A stretch of 64,000 nucleotides of DNA, from positions 39,830,456 to 39,894,455 of the forward strand of contig NC_051070.1 in the NCBI RefSeq assembly GCF_004664715.2. The letters are read 5' to 3'. Every line of letters begins with the position of its first letter. Positions within the stretch are counted from its first letter, which is position 1. This stretch comes from Peromyscus leucopus (lineage: Eukaryota > Chordata > Mammalia > Rodentia > Cricetidae). Positions 12,637-24,820 of the stretch are shown one piece after another. The notes under the pieces are model-generated. The model ran no database searches and was not told the DNA's origin. It saw nothing but the letters and a program-made list of their open reading frames with translations. Position numbers and translations under genes: made by a program.

Positions 12637-12780
12637 ATGTGTGCAGTTTCTATATGTGAAACAAAGAGGAAAAAAAGAGGGGCCATGGATTTGAGAGAAC
12701 ATGGAGAATACAAGTGAGGCATTGCATTGAGGAAAATGATCTAATTATATCATAATTTAAAGTAAAAATTATAAAAACAA
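12050..12780 (+). mobile_element. Old Lx-type L1 3' UTR
   Basis: Recognisable order of Lx 3' UTR blocks: a GGTTCTGGTAGCACC region, AGACATGTTGATGTGG, GGTCAGCCACTAAATATGAA, TGAGCAGGTTGAATTTATAT, an AT/TG-rich run, GGGGCCATGGATTTGAGAG and AATGATCTAATTATATCATA. 5'-truncated; no ORF2 left. Recognition is from memory of Lx 3' ends. Confidence 0.65.
12599..12640. repeat. (TG)n microsatellite
   Basis: TG run expanded inside the TATATG-rich part of the L1 3' UTR. Confidence 0.95.
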
Positions 12781-13515
12781 CAGGGAATTCTATAAGGAGT
12801 ATATGACCACTTAGCATTTGCTATTCAATAACATTGCATGTGTCCACATTCGTTTTAGAATTTATATTTTGACACTTGATATAATTAACAGCAATTTAGT
12901 TACAACATTGCTAACCTATTTAAGTGATAAATTGTATAAAATTTGTTGCCACCAATCAAATATTTTACATGCCCATGGTTTGAGAACTCTCTTCTTCTCT
13001 GTCCATGTTTATTTCTATACCAGTTAAATTATGCCTATCAAGGAATGGAGAGACTCTTGGGAATTTGAAACCAAAACCAAACTGTAGAGTTATATAAATA
13101 CATTATCAAAGAGATTGATTTTTCTTAATCATCTCCTCCACTCTCTGCTACATATAGCTCTTGGTCCTTAGGTTTGCATTTATATTTTATTTAATTTTAC
13201 ACCTCTTTAATTTACCAATATCTTCCAAAGCTGTAGTTGCTGAGAATATATTTTATGCTTCTTATGAAATAGCTAACTATTATGAAATTGATAAATTAGT
13301 GATTTCATTGAACACAAACCCTTTCTTAACTTGTTCCTGTAGTTTTGTTGACTTAGAAACTATCCATCTCTGGAGTTGAGGGATTACACCCATTGTTTAT
13401 CATTATTCATAAAATGTGTCTTGTATGTATCATTTATCCCCAAACATTTCAAGTAAAACAGCATTTTGAGAAAAAAGTCAACTAAGGTTACAGAGTAGTT
13501 TTCAGGTAAAGTTTT
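12781..13515. other. No gene seen
   Basis: AT-rich; two open frames of about 70 codons (12,818-13,027 and 13,161-13,379) lack any recognisable domain. Confidence 0.5.
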
Positions 13516-13690
13516 GTTTTTGTTTTTGTTGTTGTTGTTTTGGTATTTTCAAGACAAGGTTTCTCTGTGTAACAGCTCTATATATCCTGGAACTTGCTTT
13601 GTAGACCAAGCTGGCCTTGAACTCACAGAAATCTGACTGACTCTCCTTCCTTAGTGCTGGGATAAAAGCTTGTACCACCAACTGGCTTTT
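13516..13690 (-). mobile_element. B1 SINE
   Basis: Minus-strand B1: T/G-rich tail, AAGACAAGGTTTCTCTGTGT, GTAGACCAAGCTGGCCTTGA, TAGTGCTGGGATAAAAGC. Moderately diverged. Confidence 0.88.
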
Positions 13691-13971
13691 CAGGTCAAAT
13701 GTGGCATTTTTCTACACAGTGATTAGAGCTTAGATTTTCATATTTCTTTCTATGTCTTGAAAATTACTGCACACTAGCTAAGAATTGTCAGTGTTTGATT
13801 TCCTCAGCTGCTACCGTAATCTCAAACTTTTGCAGTTCTGGCATAATAACCACTTAAAATTCAAAATTCATCTCATAACTTTGTACATTTAATCAAGTAT
13901 ACTTCATCCATGTATATACTAGCTTAATACACATTGCATGAACCACAAACTCTACTTTCAATACATAGTAT

Positions 13972-14144
13972 ATCTTTTTTTTTTTTTTTTTTTTTTTGGT
14001 TTTTCGAGACAGGGTTTCTCTGTGTAGCTTTGCGCCTTTCCTGGAACTCACTTTGGAGACCAGTCTGGCCTCGAACTCACAGAGATCTGCCTGCCTCTGC
14101 CTCCCGAGTACTGGGATTAAAGGCGTGTGCCACCACCGCCCGGC
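13972..14144 (-). mobile_element. B1 SINE, young, with target-site duplication
   Basis: A T tract (poly-A of the element), then CGAGACAGGGTTTCTCTGTG through CACCACCGCCCGGC. ACATAGTAT flanks it at 13,963-13,971 and 14,145-14,153. Near-consensus text indicates a recent insertion. Its GCTTTGCGCCTTTCCTGG segment is shared with the other young B1s here. Confidence 0.95.
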
Positions 14145-14154
14145 ACATAGTATC

Positions 14155-14733
14155 TCTTACTCCAAGTAGGATCCTTTTATGATATCAAATCAAAATCTCA
14201 ATGTTATCAAGGCCTCTATGCCCTACTTTATTCCTTACTGTTACTAATAGAACAACCAGCTGTGTAGGAATGGTGACAGTTTCCTCTGAGCACTGACCCA
14301 ATATACATGGAAAGATGTTATTTCTTTTTTCTTCTTGCATATATAGATGCAAAAATATTCTGAATTAAGAGGTAAAAATATGATGGCTTCAAAGTTAATT
14401 TTCAAAAAAAAAAAAAAAAAAAAAAAACCTCCAGGATGTAGAGAACACAAAAGGAATGGAGTTATCACAGAGCATCTGCTTTCCCAGCTCTTGTTAAAAC
14501 TTGTGCTTAAATGTAAAGTATCAATATGTCAAATATTGTTATAGTGTCTATAAATACACTGTAACATACTGTAGAAACATGATTTCCTCGCCTATTTTCT
14601 GATCTTATATAACACTTCATTACCTAGATTATCTAGTAATCTGCTTTGATTTCCTGAGCCATTAAACAAAGAACTATTTTAAAGCTTCTATTTGTTACAC
14701 AGAATAGACAAATCAGAGTTAATCAGAGTTAGT
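14155..14733. other. No gene seen
   Basis: Contains an A run at 14,404-14,427. The overlapping short frames are low complexity. Confidence 0.5.
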
Positions 14734-14930
14734 TGTCTTGGTTTCTTTTCCTGTTGCTGTAAAAAAAAATCAGGACAAAAGCAATTTAACTGAGAAAGGA
14801 TTTTTCTGGTTCACACTTTAAGTCCATCATGGTAGGGAAGTCATGGTCGAAGGAGCTTGAAACAAGAGGTCATGTTGTCTTTGCAGAGAAAAAGCAGAGC
14901 ACAACAAATGCTTGTAAACGTAATGAAACT
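14734..14930 (-). mobile_element. MaLR LTR fragment
   Basis: Begins TGTCTTGGTTTCTTTTCCTG and continues with CTGGTTCACACTTTAAGTCC and ATCATGGTAGGGAAGTCATG, the end of an MT-type LTR read backwards. Fades after about 14,930. Confidence 0.55.
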
Positions 14931-15407
14931 TAACCTCTCTGTAGCACAAGCACAAGACACATGAAAGTATTTCAGAGTTATCTTTAAGAAGCAGGAGACA
15001 AGTAGATAATTTCACGAGAAGAAATCCTTTCAAGTGGGGTAAAAATGAAGGAAAATTTCTAGGTGTTCGGTTTAAGGGGGTGAGATGCAGAGTAGGACTC
15101 ATTAGAGATTATAGATAAAAGAGGTTATAAATTTACTGAGTGTTTCTAGAAAGATCTGTCTATTCTTTTGACCTACCAGTGTCATGGAAACATTGATGAG
15201 GCCAAGATCTAAAAATGCCAAGTAGCAAAAGATACTGAGCACATCTATAGTGGGTGACAAATGAGAACAATGAACAATACTTTGTGTGATATCAATTACC
15301 TCTAGGTAAGAAATAATAATAAGTTTACAGATTACCATCTGTTATGTGATGCTTTTCCTGGGGGAAATATCAACAAATGTCTGTTCATCACAGGTGGAGA
15401 ACTGTGC
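14931..15407. other. No gene seen
   Basis: Two minus-strand frames of 91 and 78 codons (14,827-15,102; 15,102-15,338) have no recognisable motif. Confidence 0.45.
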
Positions 15408-15412
15408 TTGTT

Positions 15413-15496
<84 letters not shown>

Positions 15497-15895
15497 CCAA
15501 TTTGATCAAAGCTACAGTTATTTGGGAAGATTCACTCTCAACTGACAAAATGTTTCCATTAACCTGTTAGGTAGCCCTGTCTGTGGGCCATTTTCTTACT
15601 TAACAATTAGGAAGAGAGACTAAAAAAGGTGAGAGGTGTCACCCCCTATGCAAGCAGTTCTGGGCTACATGCGAAAGAAGGATAAGTAAGCCAAAAGAAA
15701 TAAGTCAGAAAGCCATAGTACTTCATTGTCTCTGCTTCAGTTCCTGCCTCCAGGTTCTGCATTGAGTTCCCACCATGAATCCCTTTCATGAGAGTCGGCG
15801 ACAGCTGTCAGCTGAATTACATATTTTTCCTCAGCAAGCTGCTTTTGTTCATAGCCTTTACAACAGCTATAGAGTCTTAACTAAGACAGAGACTG
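15408..15895 (+). repeat. Rodent LTR-like repeat, same family as 260-659
   Basis: After the T/GT run: GTTATTTGGGAAGATTCACT, GTGGGCCATTTTCTTACTTA, GCAAGCAGTTCTGGGC-type text, TCTCTGCTTCAGTTCCTGCC, and the end CTTAACTAAGACAGA. The order of blocks matches 260-659. Confidence 0.5.
15414..15494. repeat. T tract followed by (GT)n
   Basis: About 42 T residues followed by a GT run. Confidence 0.95.
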
Positions 15896-16679
15896 ATGAC
15901 AGATCAAATTAAGGATAACCAAAGTCAAACTTAAAAAAGAATCAATATTTTTTTTAGAGATTACTTTACAGGAGAAGAAATGCTTCAAAGAAACCTGCCA
16001 CACCAAAAGCCAACCAGATTATGGGTGAAACTCACAAAAGCTGAAAATTTTGAACTCACAAAAAAGAAAAAGAAAAAATTTTGACCATCTCAACAGTTTG
16101 GGAATTGTGTCTTTAGGGAGTTAACGTAATCCAAATTTCTTCCCCTTAGCTCAATTCTACTCTGCTTTCTCTAGATGCTAATCTAGTCTATTCTTCTTCC
16201 AACTGGCTCTGCACCTCGGAGGCTCCTCCAGGCAGGTCATCTTGTCTTAAACTGTGTCAAAAGTCACTGCTGCATATATAAATTTGGGGAGGGAGATTCT
16301 TAGTGTATCTTCTTAAAGGTATTGATTTCTTCTCTTCCTTAGTGTAATAGCTTCCCTGAAGGATGGAGCATTTCCCTTCCCTGAGAACATTTTCTTATTT
16401 CACCTTCCTTTTCACATCCTTACTAAGTGTGCCTCATTAAAAATCCAAGATGTAAGGTTTTAATTTGGAGGGAAATATCTCACAACATATTCAAAACAGA
16501 GTAAGTATGTTACTGTAAGTAGCATATGCATGAAAGAATAGTAGGGCATCTATTTATTTCTGCTAGAACTTTCATCATCTACCAGTTCCAGACTAACAGA
16601 ACCTCCAGACGTCTACAGTCCTCCAACTTATCTCCACTTCTTCTTTACCTTTTAAGTAATATTTTAAAATTTATTGAAA
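15896..16679. other. No gene seen
   Basis: Unique-looking DNA, no coding frame of note. Confidence 0.5.
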
Positions 16680-16843
16680 GCCGGGCGTGGTGGCGCACGC
16701 CTTTAATCCCAGCACTCGGGAGGCAGAGCCAGGCGGATCTCTGTGAGTTCGAGGCCAGCCTGGGCTACCAAGTGAGCTCCAGGAAAGGCGCAAAGCTACA
16801 CAGAGAAACCCTGTCTCGAAAAACAAAAAAAAAAAAAAAAAAA
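16680..16843 (+). mobile_element. B1 SINE, young and near full length
   Basis: Starts GCCGGGCGTGGTGGCGCACG (box A region), includes GTGAGTTCGAGGCCAGC (box B region) and AGGCGCAAAGCTACACAGAG, and ends with an A tail. Flanks share an imperfect AAATT(A)TT..GAAA duplication. Confidence 0.95.
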
Positions 16844-17203
16844 TTATTATTTGAAAAGTTCATTCATGTTTACAGGCTTTGACCATAAAAATAAAAACCC
16901 TACTCTCCTTACATGTTCACAAGGACTTATTAGCATCGTGTCTTTCAACTTCATGCATGTCACTTTTTTTTCTTTTAGAGATAACCACCAAGTTGAATTA
17001 GTGCTACCTATATGAGCAGGTATAAAAATCCGTCCATGGAAGCACTGATAACCCACAAATGGCCACATTTGGAAAAGTGACTCTTCTTTCCTCAACAGCC
17101 ATCAACTGCTCCTTCCTTAGCTGGTGCTGGAGACTTATGTGTTCACTCTCTTCTCAATGCTATATTTGTTGACTGGCTTTATTTTGTGTAGAATTTGTAA
17201 ACG

Positions 17204-17547
17204 TGGGGTGGTTTGAAAAAAAATGGTCCCGAAAGGGATTGGCACTATTAGGAGGTGTGGCGTTGAAGGAAGTGTGTTACTGTGGAGGCAAGCTTCAAAG
17301 TCTCACATATGCTCAAGCCACAGCCAGTGTCTCTGACCCCTTCCTGTTGCCTTGAATGAAGATATAAGAACCTGCAGCTCCTTTTCTAGTTTCATGTCTG
17401 CCTGCATGCTGCCTTGCTTTCCTTCATGATGATAATGGACCAAACCTCTGAAATGTGAGCAAGTCACCACTACTAAATGTTTTCCTTTATCAAAGATGTC
17501 ATGGTCAATAGTGTCTCTTCAGAGCAACAGAAATCCTACCTAAAACA
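17204..17547 (+). mobile_element. MaLR (MT-type) solo LTR
   Basis: Begins TGGGGTGGTTTGAAAA and ends CCTACCTAAAACA, with TGGCACTATTAGGAGGTGTG, GTCTGCCTGCATGCTGCC and GATGATAATGGACCAAACC between. This is the plus-strand counterpart of 660-1,013. No clear duplication. Confidence 0.68.
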
Positions 17548-17849
17548 TATGGTAATCACAGCTGTTGTGAGAACAAGTATAATATCATGTCATTTCTAGA
17601 AGACATCATTTTGTACCACTCCTACATATCTTCAGTTCTTACATTCCATCTGTCACTTATCTGCCATGTTCCCTGACACTTGCAGGGCTGGGGAACAGTA
17701 TTTAGATTAATAATGGTGTCCCGTCTCAGATGGTTTTACCACACTGAATAGTTGCAAGTTACTACACATGAGTCTCCATTACTCACTGCAAAAGAAATGT
17801 TTCAGTGTACAAATCTATAGTTATGGACATGAATATTAAGAAGACACTT

Positions 17850-17925
17850 TGATATATATGTATATATAAATAATATTTATGTCACATACATGAATTATAT
17901 ATTATATATAATATATATGATTAAT
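17850..17925. repeat. AT-rich palindromic run
   Basis: ATATAT/TATATA stretches with self-complementary AATTATATATTATATATAAT. Confidence 0.8.
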
Positions 17926-18159
17926 AACCAGAGGAAAAGGCTTGAGTATGGGGCTGAACATGTAATGAGTTTGAGATAAAAGCACTTTGGAGAGATGAAT
18001 GTGGGAAAGGAGAGAAGGAAAGGAACTTAATTGTAGTTTAATTAAAACTTTATCTAAAAGCATTTAGTTAAACAACTGCAGATTGCCTTAGAAACTTTGC
18101 CCTTCCTGGTCTTGGATTTTTACCATATTTACTATGAAAAATAGTCACTGAAACAAGAG

Positions 18160-18214
18160 TCAGAGAGAGAGAGAGGGAGGGAGGGAGAGAGAGGGAGAGA
18201 GAGAGAGAGAGAGA
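18160..18214. repeat. (GA)n purine tract
   Basis: AGAG and GGGA runs ending in a pure GA run. Confidence 0.95.
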
Positions 18215-20175
18215 TATTCCTGGGATAGAAAGGCCACATTAAAAAAAATCAAGCCACAGTAGAAAAATCCAAGAAACATAGAACACTTTGATTTATGATA
18301 GCTGGGGAAGATAATAAAAGTATTTGATTTTGGTTATAATTTTACCATTGCATTTATAATTTGTTATTCATTTCATAAAGACATAATAATTTAGAAACTT
18401 TTTTATTCATCTTCTAGGCTTATCTCACCATATGAAGATAAATTTCTTCTATTGCTACCTGAAACAATTTTAGTGAATTCACATGTCTTGATATATGAAA
18501 GCAGATTTACTCAATGCTACAATTAAGTGAATTAAATTGCTCACATTTTCAACTTCAGTCAATGCTCAATTCAGTGTAGTAAACTTAAATAATTTGTATG
18601 GATTTTAAAGTCAATTTTTAATTATAAATAAATTCTTTAAATTACTACCCAATTATTTATTAACTAATAGATTGTTTGTCGTCTACTATTGAACCAGACA
18701 ATCTTCCATTAAGCATACCTTATAAACAAAGTTATTAGATACAATAAAATTCAGTCACAATAAACACCAAAATTGATCATCAATTTTTAAATAAAAAGTT
18801 ATTTTGTTTGTATGGTATTCAGCAAAATACTGGCTATGATTAGATTTGTTATTTATAAGCAATACACAAGTTGCCATGTAAAAATTTGTTTTCCTGATTC
18901 AACATAGGCGATTAGATGACATCGTGACTATAGACTTGAATCAAAGATGGCAAATTTTCAACTTTCTCTAAAGACAGTGAAACGCTTCCCTGTCTGACAT
19001 TTTCAAGCTACTTCAAAACATACTGAAGTTACTCTAAGCACAGTAAATCATATATCTTATGTAATGTCCAACTAATGTAGAATGAAGCACATCATACTTT
19101 CCTTCAGAAACAGTATATCAGTGATGAGAAACAGTTGTTATTGCTAGAAGCTGAAAGACCCTAGGCTGAGTTATTAACTTCTACAAAATTACATCTGGGC
19201 AAAATCTTGAATTCTACAATTATACACTTATGCTTGTCTTTTCCTAATGAACAGTTACATATTCAATCACAATTATCTTTTTAAAATTATAAATAGTCAG
19301 ATATCATACTATGATAGATGTAATAACAAACTAACAGGGAACATACTAAAAACAATACCAATAAAAATAGATGTGTGCTTCATCTGAATGAAGTGATTAT
19401 TGACTTTCTTTCAATAGACCATGGTAGTTTTAACGATAATACATATTAAAATTTCAAAATTAAAATAAAGATCTTTGCAACCTATTCTATAAAAATTGGA
19501 AATATGATGCTTAGATAACTAAATGCATTTGACACAAAAACAATTAGAAATATTTTCATGTCCTTTCAGACTATGTTTGTCTTTTTGTTTCATAAGAAAT
19601 ATTGAGAGCTCTGATTTTTAGGAAATGCTTAGAAATGCCCATTACTTTTATTATTATGCTGTGTATTTGATGCAGTGGCACCAAAAAAAAATGATCACTC
19701 CTGTCCTTAAATATTTAAAAACCTAGTAGAATATGCAAATAACCTATGAAAATAGGTATTAAATAATAAATGACACTAATGAAAATATAAGGCTGTAGAA
19801 ATTTACAATAATATAGAAACTTTCAATAACAATATAATATAATTACTATTTTTGGGTCCTCATTTTGTTCAGCTAAACTACCTAGAATACATCTGTGTAA
19901 AGAACACACATATATTCAAATATAACATATAAATACGTTTGTATTATATGTTGTTATATAGGTGTTATATAAATATATTTGCACATTATCTTCTAAACTT
20001 TTATTATGTTAAATATAGTTGTTTTATGAATCAACAATTCAAGTTAAGGAATCTTAATTTATTTGATGAAACACTATGTGAAGAATGTACAGAAATAGAA
20101 GTGATGGTTTTTTTTTCTCCATATTAGGGATTCTAAAGTGCATTAAACAGCTGTTCTTCAAAAGGAATGAAGTGA

Positions 20176-20250
20176 TCTAGGTTGGAATTCAGTGGTAGAA
20201 CAAATGCTTAGCACATATGATGACTGATCTTCAACCTTGTGGATGAAAAC
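20176..20250 (+). mobile_element. ID-like SINE, strongly diverged
   Basis: TTGGAATTCAGTGGTAGAAC and AAATGCTTAGCACATATGA resemble the A-box half of an ID (tRNA-Ala-derived) element. The B-box half is weak. Confidence 0.4.
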
Positions 20251-21233
20251 TCCTGAAAAGATGCTTTGTCTTTGAAGACTGACTGATTAGATTTTCAGGG
20301 TATTTAATATTCTTAATCACATAGTGATTTGTTCTAATGAAATCATAAATATTGAATTGGTCACCCTTGGCAGAAATTTTCACCTTAGTTATATAAATGT
20401 ATTTTCTTATAATAATAAACTAGAGCCTGCATTTATATTTCTGAAACACTTTGTCATTACTTTTATTATTTTTTATTATTTTCTTGGGGATTCAGTAGCC
20501 TTTAATTTAGATATGCATCTACTTTCTTTAAGTAGACAACTGGTGAGGGGTATATGGCAGGTTTAAAATGAATGGGTTTGAAAGGTGGAAGGGGGAAATT
20601 ATAAAATTATGATATAGTATCAAAAATAAAAGTAATAGTATTGAAACTTTACTTTCATAAATTATTTTGTCTCTTTCATTTGTGTCATTTTTCCAAAAAG
20701 GCTCAACGTTTGGTAAAGGACCTTATTGTTATAGGTTGTTGTTTGTCTATTTAGATATGGCAATAAATTATCATTTTGATAAAGTACTTCATTGTGTCAA
20801 TACCTGTCATTAGACATCTATTAATTTTCCCTAGAGAATATAATGATGCATTGTTTTGTTTAAACAAAAAAATTCTTCCATAATCATAAGAGACTTCCAC
20901 TTTCCCTAATATAATTTTCCCCTTAAACAAATCTCATAGAAACTACTAAGGCTTGTGAACCAAATGTCCCACCAACCATTATGATTGTTAAGTGTAGTAC
21001 ATGAACTTTGATTTGGGATGAAAGTCCTTCACACAAGTTTAAGGAAAAAGTAAAATCAATACCCTTTGCTCATAGTATATAGCTGTCAGTATAAGCCATG
21101 AAAGACAGGACCAACTGAAAAGCAAAGGAGAAATATAAAAATTATATTCTTGTCTTCACACAGAAAAAAAAGACAATAATCAATTAAAATTCACAACAAG
21201 TAGTTCCAATATAAAGTGAAAAAAAACAACTAA
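20251..21233. other. No gene seen
   Basis: AT-rich; an 80-codon frame at 20,324-20,566 has no recognisable motif. Confidence 0.5.
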
Positions 21234-21578
21234 TGTAGCTGGAGAATTTCTCTCCAGCTCCCGCCAAGTCACCCCAAGTCCTGCCAACTCCTGGCAGTCC
21301 AGGAGACCACTTATAAAATAAACACACAGACTCTTAACATTATTTAAACTGCTTGGCCATTAGTTCAGGCCTATCATTGTCTAGCGCATTTCTATTAATC
21401 TATACTTTGCCACATGGCTCATGGCTTACTGGTACCTTACACCTTTCTTGTCCTGGAGGTGGCTTCAGGCAGTCTCTCCCTCTGCCTTTCTGTTCCCTCA
21501 ATTCTCCTCTCTGTTAGTCCTGCCTATACTTCCTGTCTGGCTACTGGCCAATCAGTGTTTTAAGCGATATTCTCAGCA
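21234..21578 (-). mobile_element. Solo class II ERV LTR, family 'C', 345 bp
   Basis: TGTAGCTGGAG ... TCTCAGCA on the plus strand, flanked by a perfect 6-bp duplication AACTAA (21,228-21,233 and 21,579-21,584). Contains AACTGCTTGGCCATTAGTTC and ACTGGCCAATCAGTGTTTTA as in the other C copies; its 5' (U3) end is short. Confidence 0.85.
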
Positions 21579-21584
21579 AACTAA

Positions 21585-22204
21585 AGAAAAAAATCTCACC
21601 TGGGATAGTAGGGAAAAAAAAACAACTCAGGACAGGGTAGGCTGAATGGGAAAAAAAGATGACTGCTTCTGGATCATTCTGCAGAATCTGAGAGCAATTT
21701 ACTAATCCAGTACTGAAACAGCCTGGAACTATCCTAGCATCTGAACATGCTGATGCATTACACCCCATGTATAGAAACCTTGAGGTTTGGTTCAGAATCT
21801 TTGACAGGCTTGATTCTCTCAGCAATGCCTTTATTGTTAATTAAACTTTTATGGCCCCTATTAATTTAATGCATTATTTATTGTCTGAAACAATAAGCAA
21901 GCAAAAGTCTCCAAGCAGCAGAACTTTACACACTGTGTATCCAGAGGTAAGCTTATAAAATAAATATATGAATGAATTACTTTCACTAACTAATTGAGTG
22001 CTTTTTGAAGCATGGAAAGTAAGTCTTAAATTGATGACATCAGAAAGAGCATAGGCATATCGCCCTTTAAGATGTAGATCTCTTTTTCCTAGATCAATTT
22101 CCAATCACTTAAATTTCACTAGTGATTCAAATGGAAAAGTTTTGTTTTCTGAATCCTTGCAAGTAACATATAATCAAACAACACTGAGCTTTATTTTTGT
22201 CAGT
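21585..22204. other. No gene seen
   Basis: Two minus-strand frames of 94 and 76 codons without recognisable motifs. Confidence 0.45.

Positions 22205-22246
<42 letters not shown>
22205..22246. repeat. (GT)n microsatellite
   Basis: Uninterrupted GT run. Confidence 0.95.
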
Positions 22247-22247
<1 letters not shown>

Positions 22248-22727
22248 CTGCTTTGGCAAAACTTTTAATTTTTCAAGTGGTTACTGCAATGACTAACAGT
22301 ACCTACACTCTCTTCTAACAGCTACTCAACAATCCCCTGCTCCAGAAATTTTCTAATTATGTTGTTTGTGAATAGAATCTTGAACATCAAATCTATGAAC
22401 TTGAAACATATAGCCCAATCTCTTCACAGAGCTTCAGTAACTTGTCATCTGTAAATTCAATTCCTTATTCTTTCCTCCAGGGAAATTTCCTGAGGAAAGG
22501 ATCTCCTCATCTAAAAGATTTTTTTTTCCATCACTGGGGTTCAGCCTCATGCAGAGAGGGAAAAAGACACTGACATCCGGAGGGTGGGAGTGTCAGGGAA
22601 AAGAACATGCTGAAGGTTTCCTCCTTCAGGAGAGAAGACAGATTAATTCTCCAGTTCCTTCTTCACATTTCCCCAATATATCTTTGGGTTTTACAGTTTG
22701 TCTTTTTGCTTGTTTGTTTGCTTTAAC

Positions 22728-22905
22728 ACATTTTTATTGATTCTTTGGGAATTTCACATCATGCACCCCAATCTTATTCACCTCCCAGTCCCTCCATATC
22801 TATCCTCCTCCATTCTAATATCTCTCCAATGGAAAATTTATAAAAAGACAAAAATATTAATTGAATTTTAAAAAACAACAAAAAGCAAAACAAAAACAAA
22901 CAAAA
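22728..22905 (-). mobile_element. L1-type fragment
   Basis: TTTTTATTGATTCTTTGGGA, TTCACATCATGCACCCCAAT and pyrimidine-rich TCCTCCTCCATTC resemble the reverse of an L1 end; then A-rich text. Assigned from memory, moderate. Confidence 0.45.
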
Positions 22906-22929
22906 CATTTCACTATTTTGTGTGGTACT

Positions 22930-23260
22930 CATCCAGGGTTTTGAGTTGGCCAACCCTAACATCTACCCCATTGGTGACCTGCTAGAGTTTGAGAAGGGAC
23001 TGGTCCTGCAGAATCATAACTACAGGACCTCCATAACTTGGGGCAAAGCAGAATACCCCAGAGGAGTTTCAGTGAAGGCCCAGTATTAATAGTCTACCAG
23101 AAGCAAGATGCCTTTAACCAGACCAACTACTCATCACACAATGAACCTTTGCAAGTCAAGCTGGCTGGTCAAAAGGGTACACTGTGTAACACACCACAGT
23201 TCTCCTTGCCACTAAAACAAATGAAGAGGTGATGGAGAGGAGGAAAAGACAGAAGCATTT
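22930..23260 (+). pseudogene. Possible processed-gene remnant, unidentified
   Basis: A block with higher GC than its surroundings and protein-like open stretches in two overlapping frames. One runs from about 22,935 to 23,085 and a second (23,038-23,232) is 64 codons. Neither shows a domain I can name. The switch between frames would fit a decayed processed copy of a cellular mRNA, but no poly-A tail or duplication is clear. It follows L1-like sequence directly and may simply be part of a repeat. Confidence 0.2.
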
Positions 23261-23653
23261 TGTTAATCTTGTTGCCTTTAACGATGCTCATTTCACATAT
23301 ACAACTATTTTACTTATAATAAAAGACTTTCAAAATAAATGAGTAAATATAATTCACTAAACTTTTAGGTAAAAAAATAAAGCCTATATTTTTACATACC
23401 TACACTTCATTTGGCAGCAGAATGAACTCAGACATTCAATAGGAAAAACTAAAGGCAACTTTTCCATATTATTATAAAATTAAATCTAACAGTGATCCTG
23501 ATGAACCAGAAGTAACATGCTGGCTCATTTAGAAAGGAAAGAAATTTGAAAAAGGTAGTCCATTTGGTTACTATTCTCCACATAGACACTACAAGGGTGA
23601 TTTCTATAATTCAGAATCTAAGTAATAAGTCATCATATAAACGTCAATGGGTT
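23261..23653. other. No gene seen
   Basis: AT-rich unique-looking DNA. Confidence 0.5.
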
Positions 23654-23669
23654 TAATCTATTCAGTCTT

Positions 23670-23830
23670 TTTTTTTTTTTCTCAGTTTTTCAAGACAGGG
23701 TTTCTCTGTGTAGCTTTGTGCCTTTCCTGGAACTCACTTGGTAGTCCAGGCTGGCCTCGAACTCACAGAGATCCGCCTGGCTCTGCCTCCTGAGTGCTGG
23801 GATTAAAGGCGTGCACCACCACCGCCCAGC
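23670..23830 (-). mobile_element. B1 SINE, young, with 16-bp duplication
   Basis: TAATCTATTCAGTCTT flanks it perfectly (23,654-23,669 and 23,831-23,846). Element text is near consensus: AAGACAGGGTTTCTCTGTGT, AGGCTGGCCTCGAACTCACA, ACCACCACCGCCCAGC. A minus-strand frame across it is translated SINE, not a gene. Confidence 0.97.
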
Positions 23831-23846
23831 TAATCTATTCAGTCTT

Positions 23847-24659
23847 ATAGGCTCTCCACATGTATTTATCATAGGACTAGGGAAATAAGCAAGGGTGTCA
23901 AGAAAAGTATTCCTTTCCAAGGTAGACAAATAAGAAGCATACTTTGATGCTAAGTGTGGATAGCCAAATTATATGTATATAAAGTATTCTGAAAGTAATT
24001 ATGAATTTAGGACAGTATCACAGGTAATTTAAACAGAGAGCAAGAGACAAAACATTAACTTCTATTATCTCTCTCTAGAGACAAAAGTACAACATGGTGA
24101 CTGTCTCTTGTCCATTCCACTAGAGAAATTCTGTAGTTACAGCTTGTTCTAAACACACTTGTACACAGGATACTTGAACTTCATTCTTAGAAATATTTTT
24201 GTCGTGAAAATTATTAATAGTGGATTTAATACATAGAGATACTTACTCTGTTTTCTGTATACTAGAATAAGGACTCCATTTCACCAAAGGAAAGGCAAAA
24301 TGATGCTTATGAATTCGTGTACTTAGGAATTGTAACAAACACATATGTCTTATTGTCATGTGATTTGAAAATAGAAATGTAAGATTTACGTATCTAGTAA
24401 GGCGCTTATAGTTTACCCTCATCCTGTTACTAAATATGGTTGAGAATACCATGGATTTCATATAAAAGCCACATAGCACTACTAGGGGAAAATAGGAAGT
24501 TTCAGATGTAACAGACTTCAAGACATAAGAATTGCACAGTACAAATTCCTAGGTTAACGTTTAATTTTATTTCTCATATTTGGAACTAAAGAAGCTGGCA
24601 ATTAGCAAATGACATTGGACATAATAGAACTTTGAAATACAGAATGGATAGCTAAATTA
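23847..24659. other. No gene seen
   Basis: A 92-codon minus-strand frame (24,243-24,521) has no recognisable motif. Confidence 0.45.
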
Positions 24660-24820
24660 ATTCTTTCTTCTATTCTTCATTTCTTCCTTCCTTCTTTTTC
24701 TTTCTCTTCTTTTTCTTTCTCTCTCTTATATCTTTCTCTCTCTTTCTTACTTCTTCCTTTCTCTTTCCTTCCTCCCCTCTATCCTTCCTTCTTTCCTTCT
24801 CTTCTCCTCTTTCTTTTAAT
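24660..24820. repeat. Polypyrimidine tract
   Basis: About 160 bases of nearly pure C/T (CTTT, CCTT, TCTC mixtures) with a few A. Confidence 0.95.

Larger units (their letters stand above)
17548..20175. other. AT-rich, no gene seen
   Basis: About 2.6 kb without a recognisable gene or SINE apart from the two simple-sequence runs listed separately. Confidence 0.5.

Noticed and set aside
13934..14182. 82-codon plus-strand frame with a Phe run
   Set aside because: Antisense translation of a B1 SINE and its T tract.
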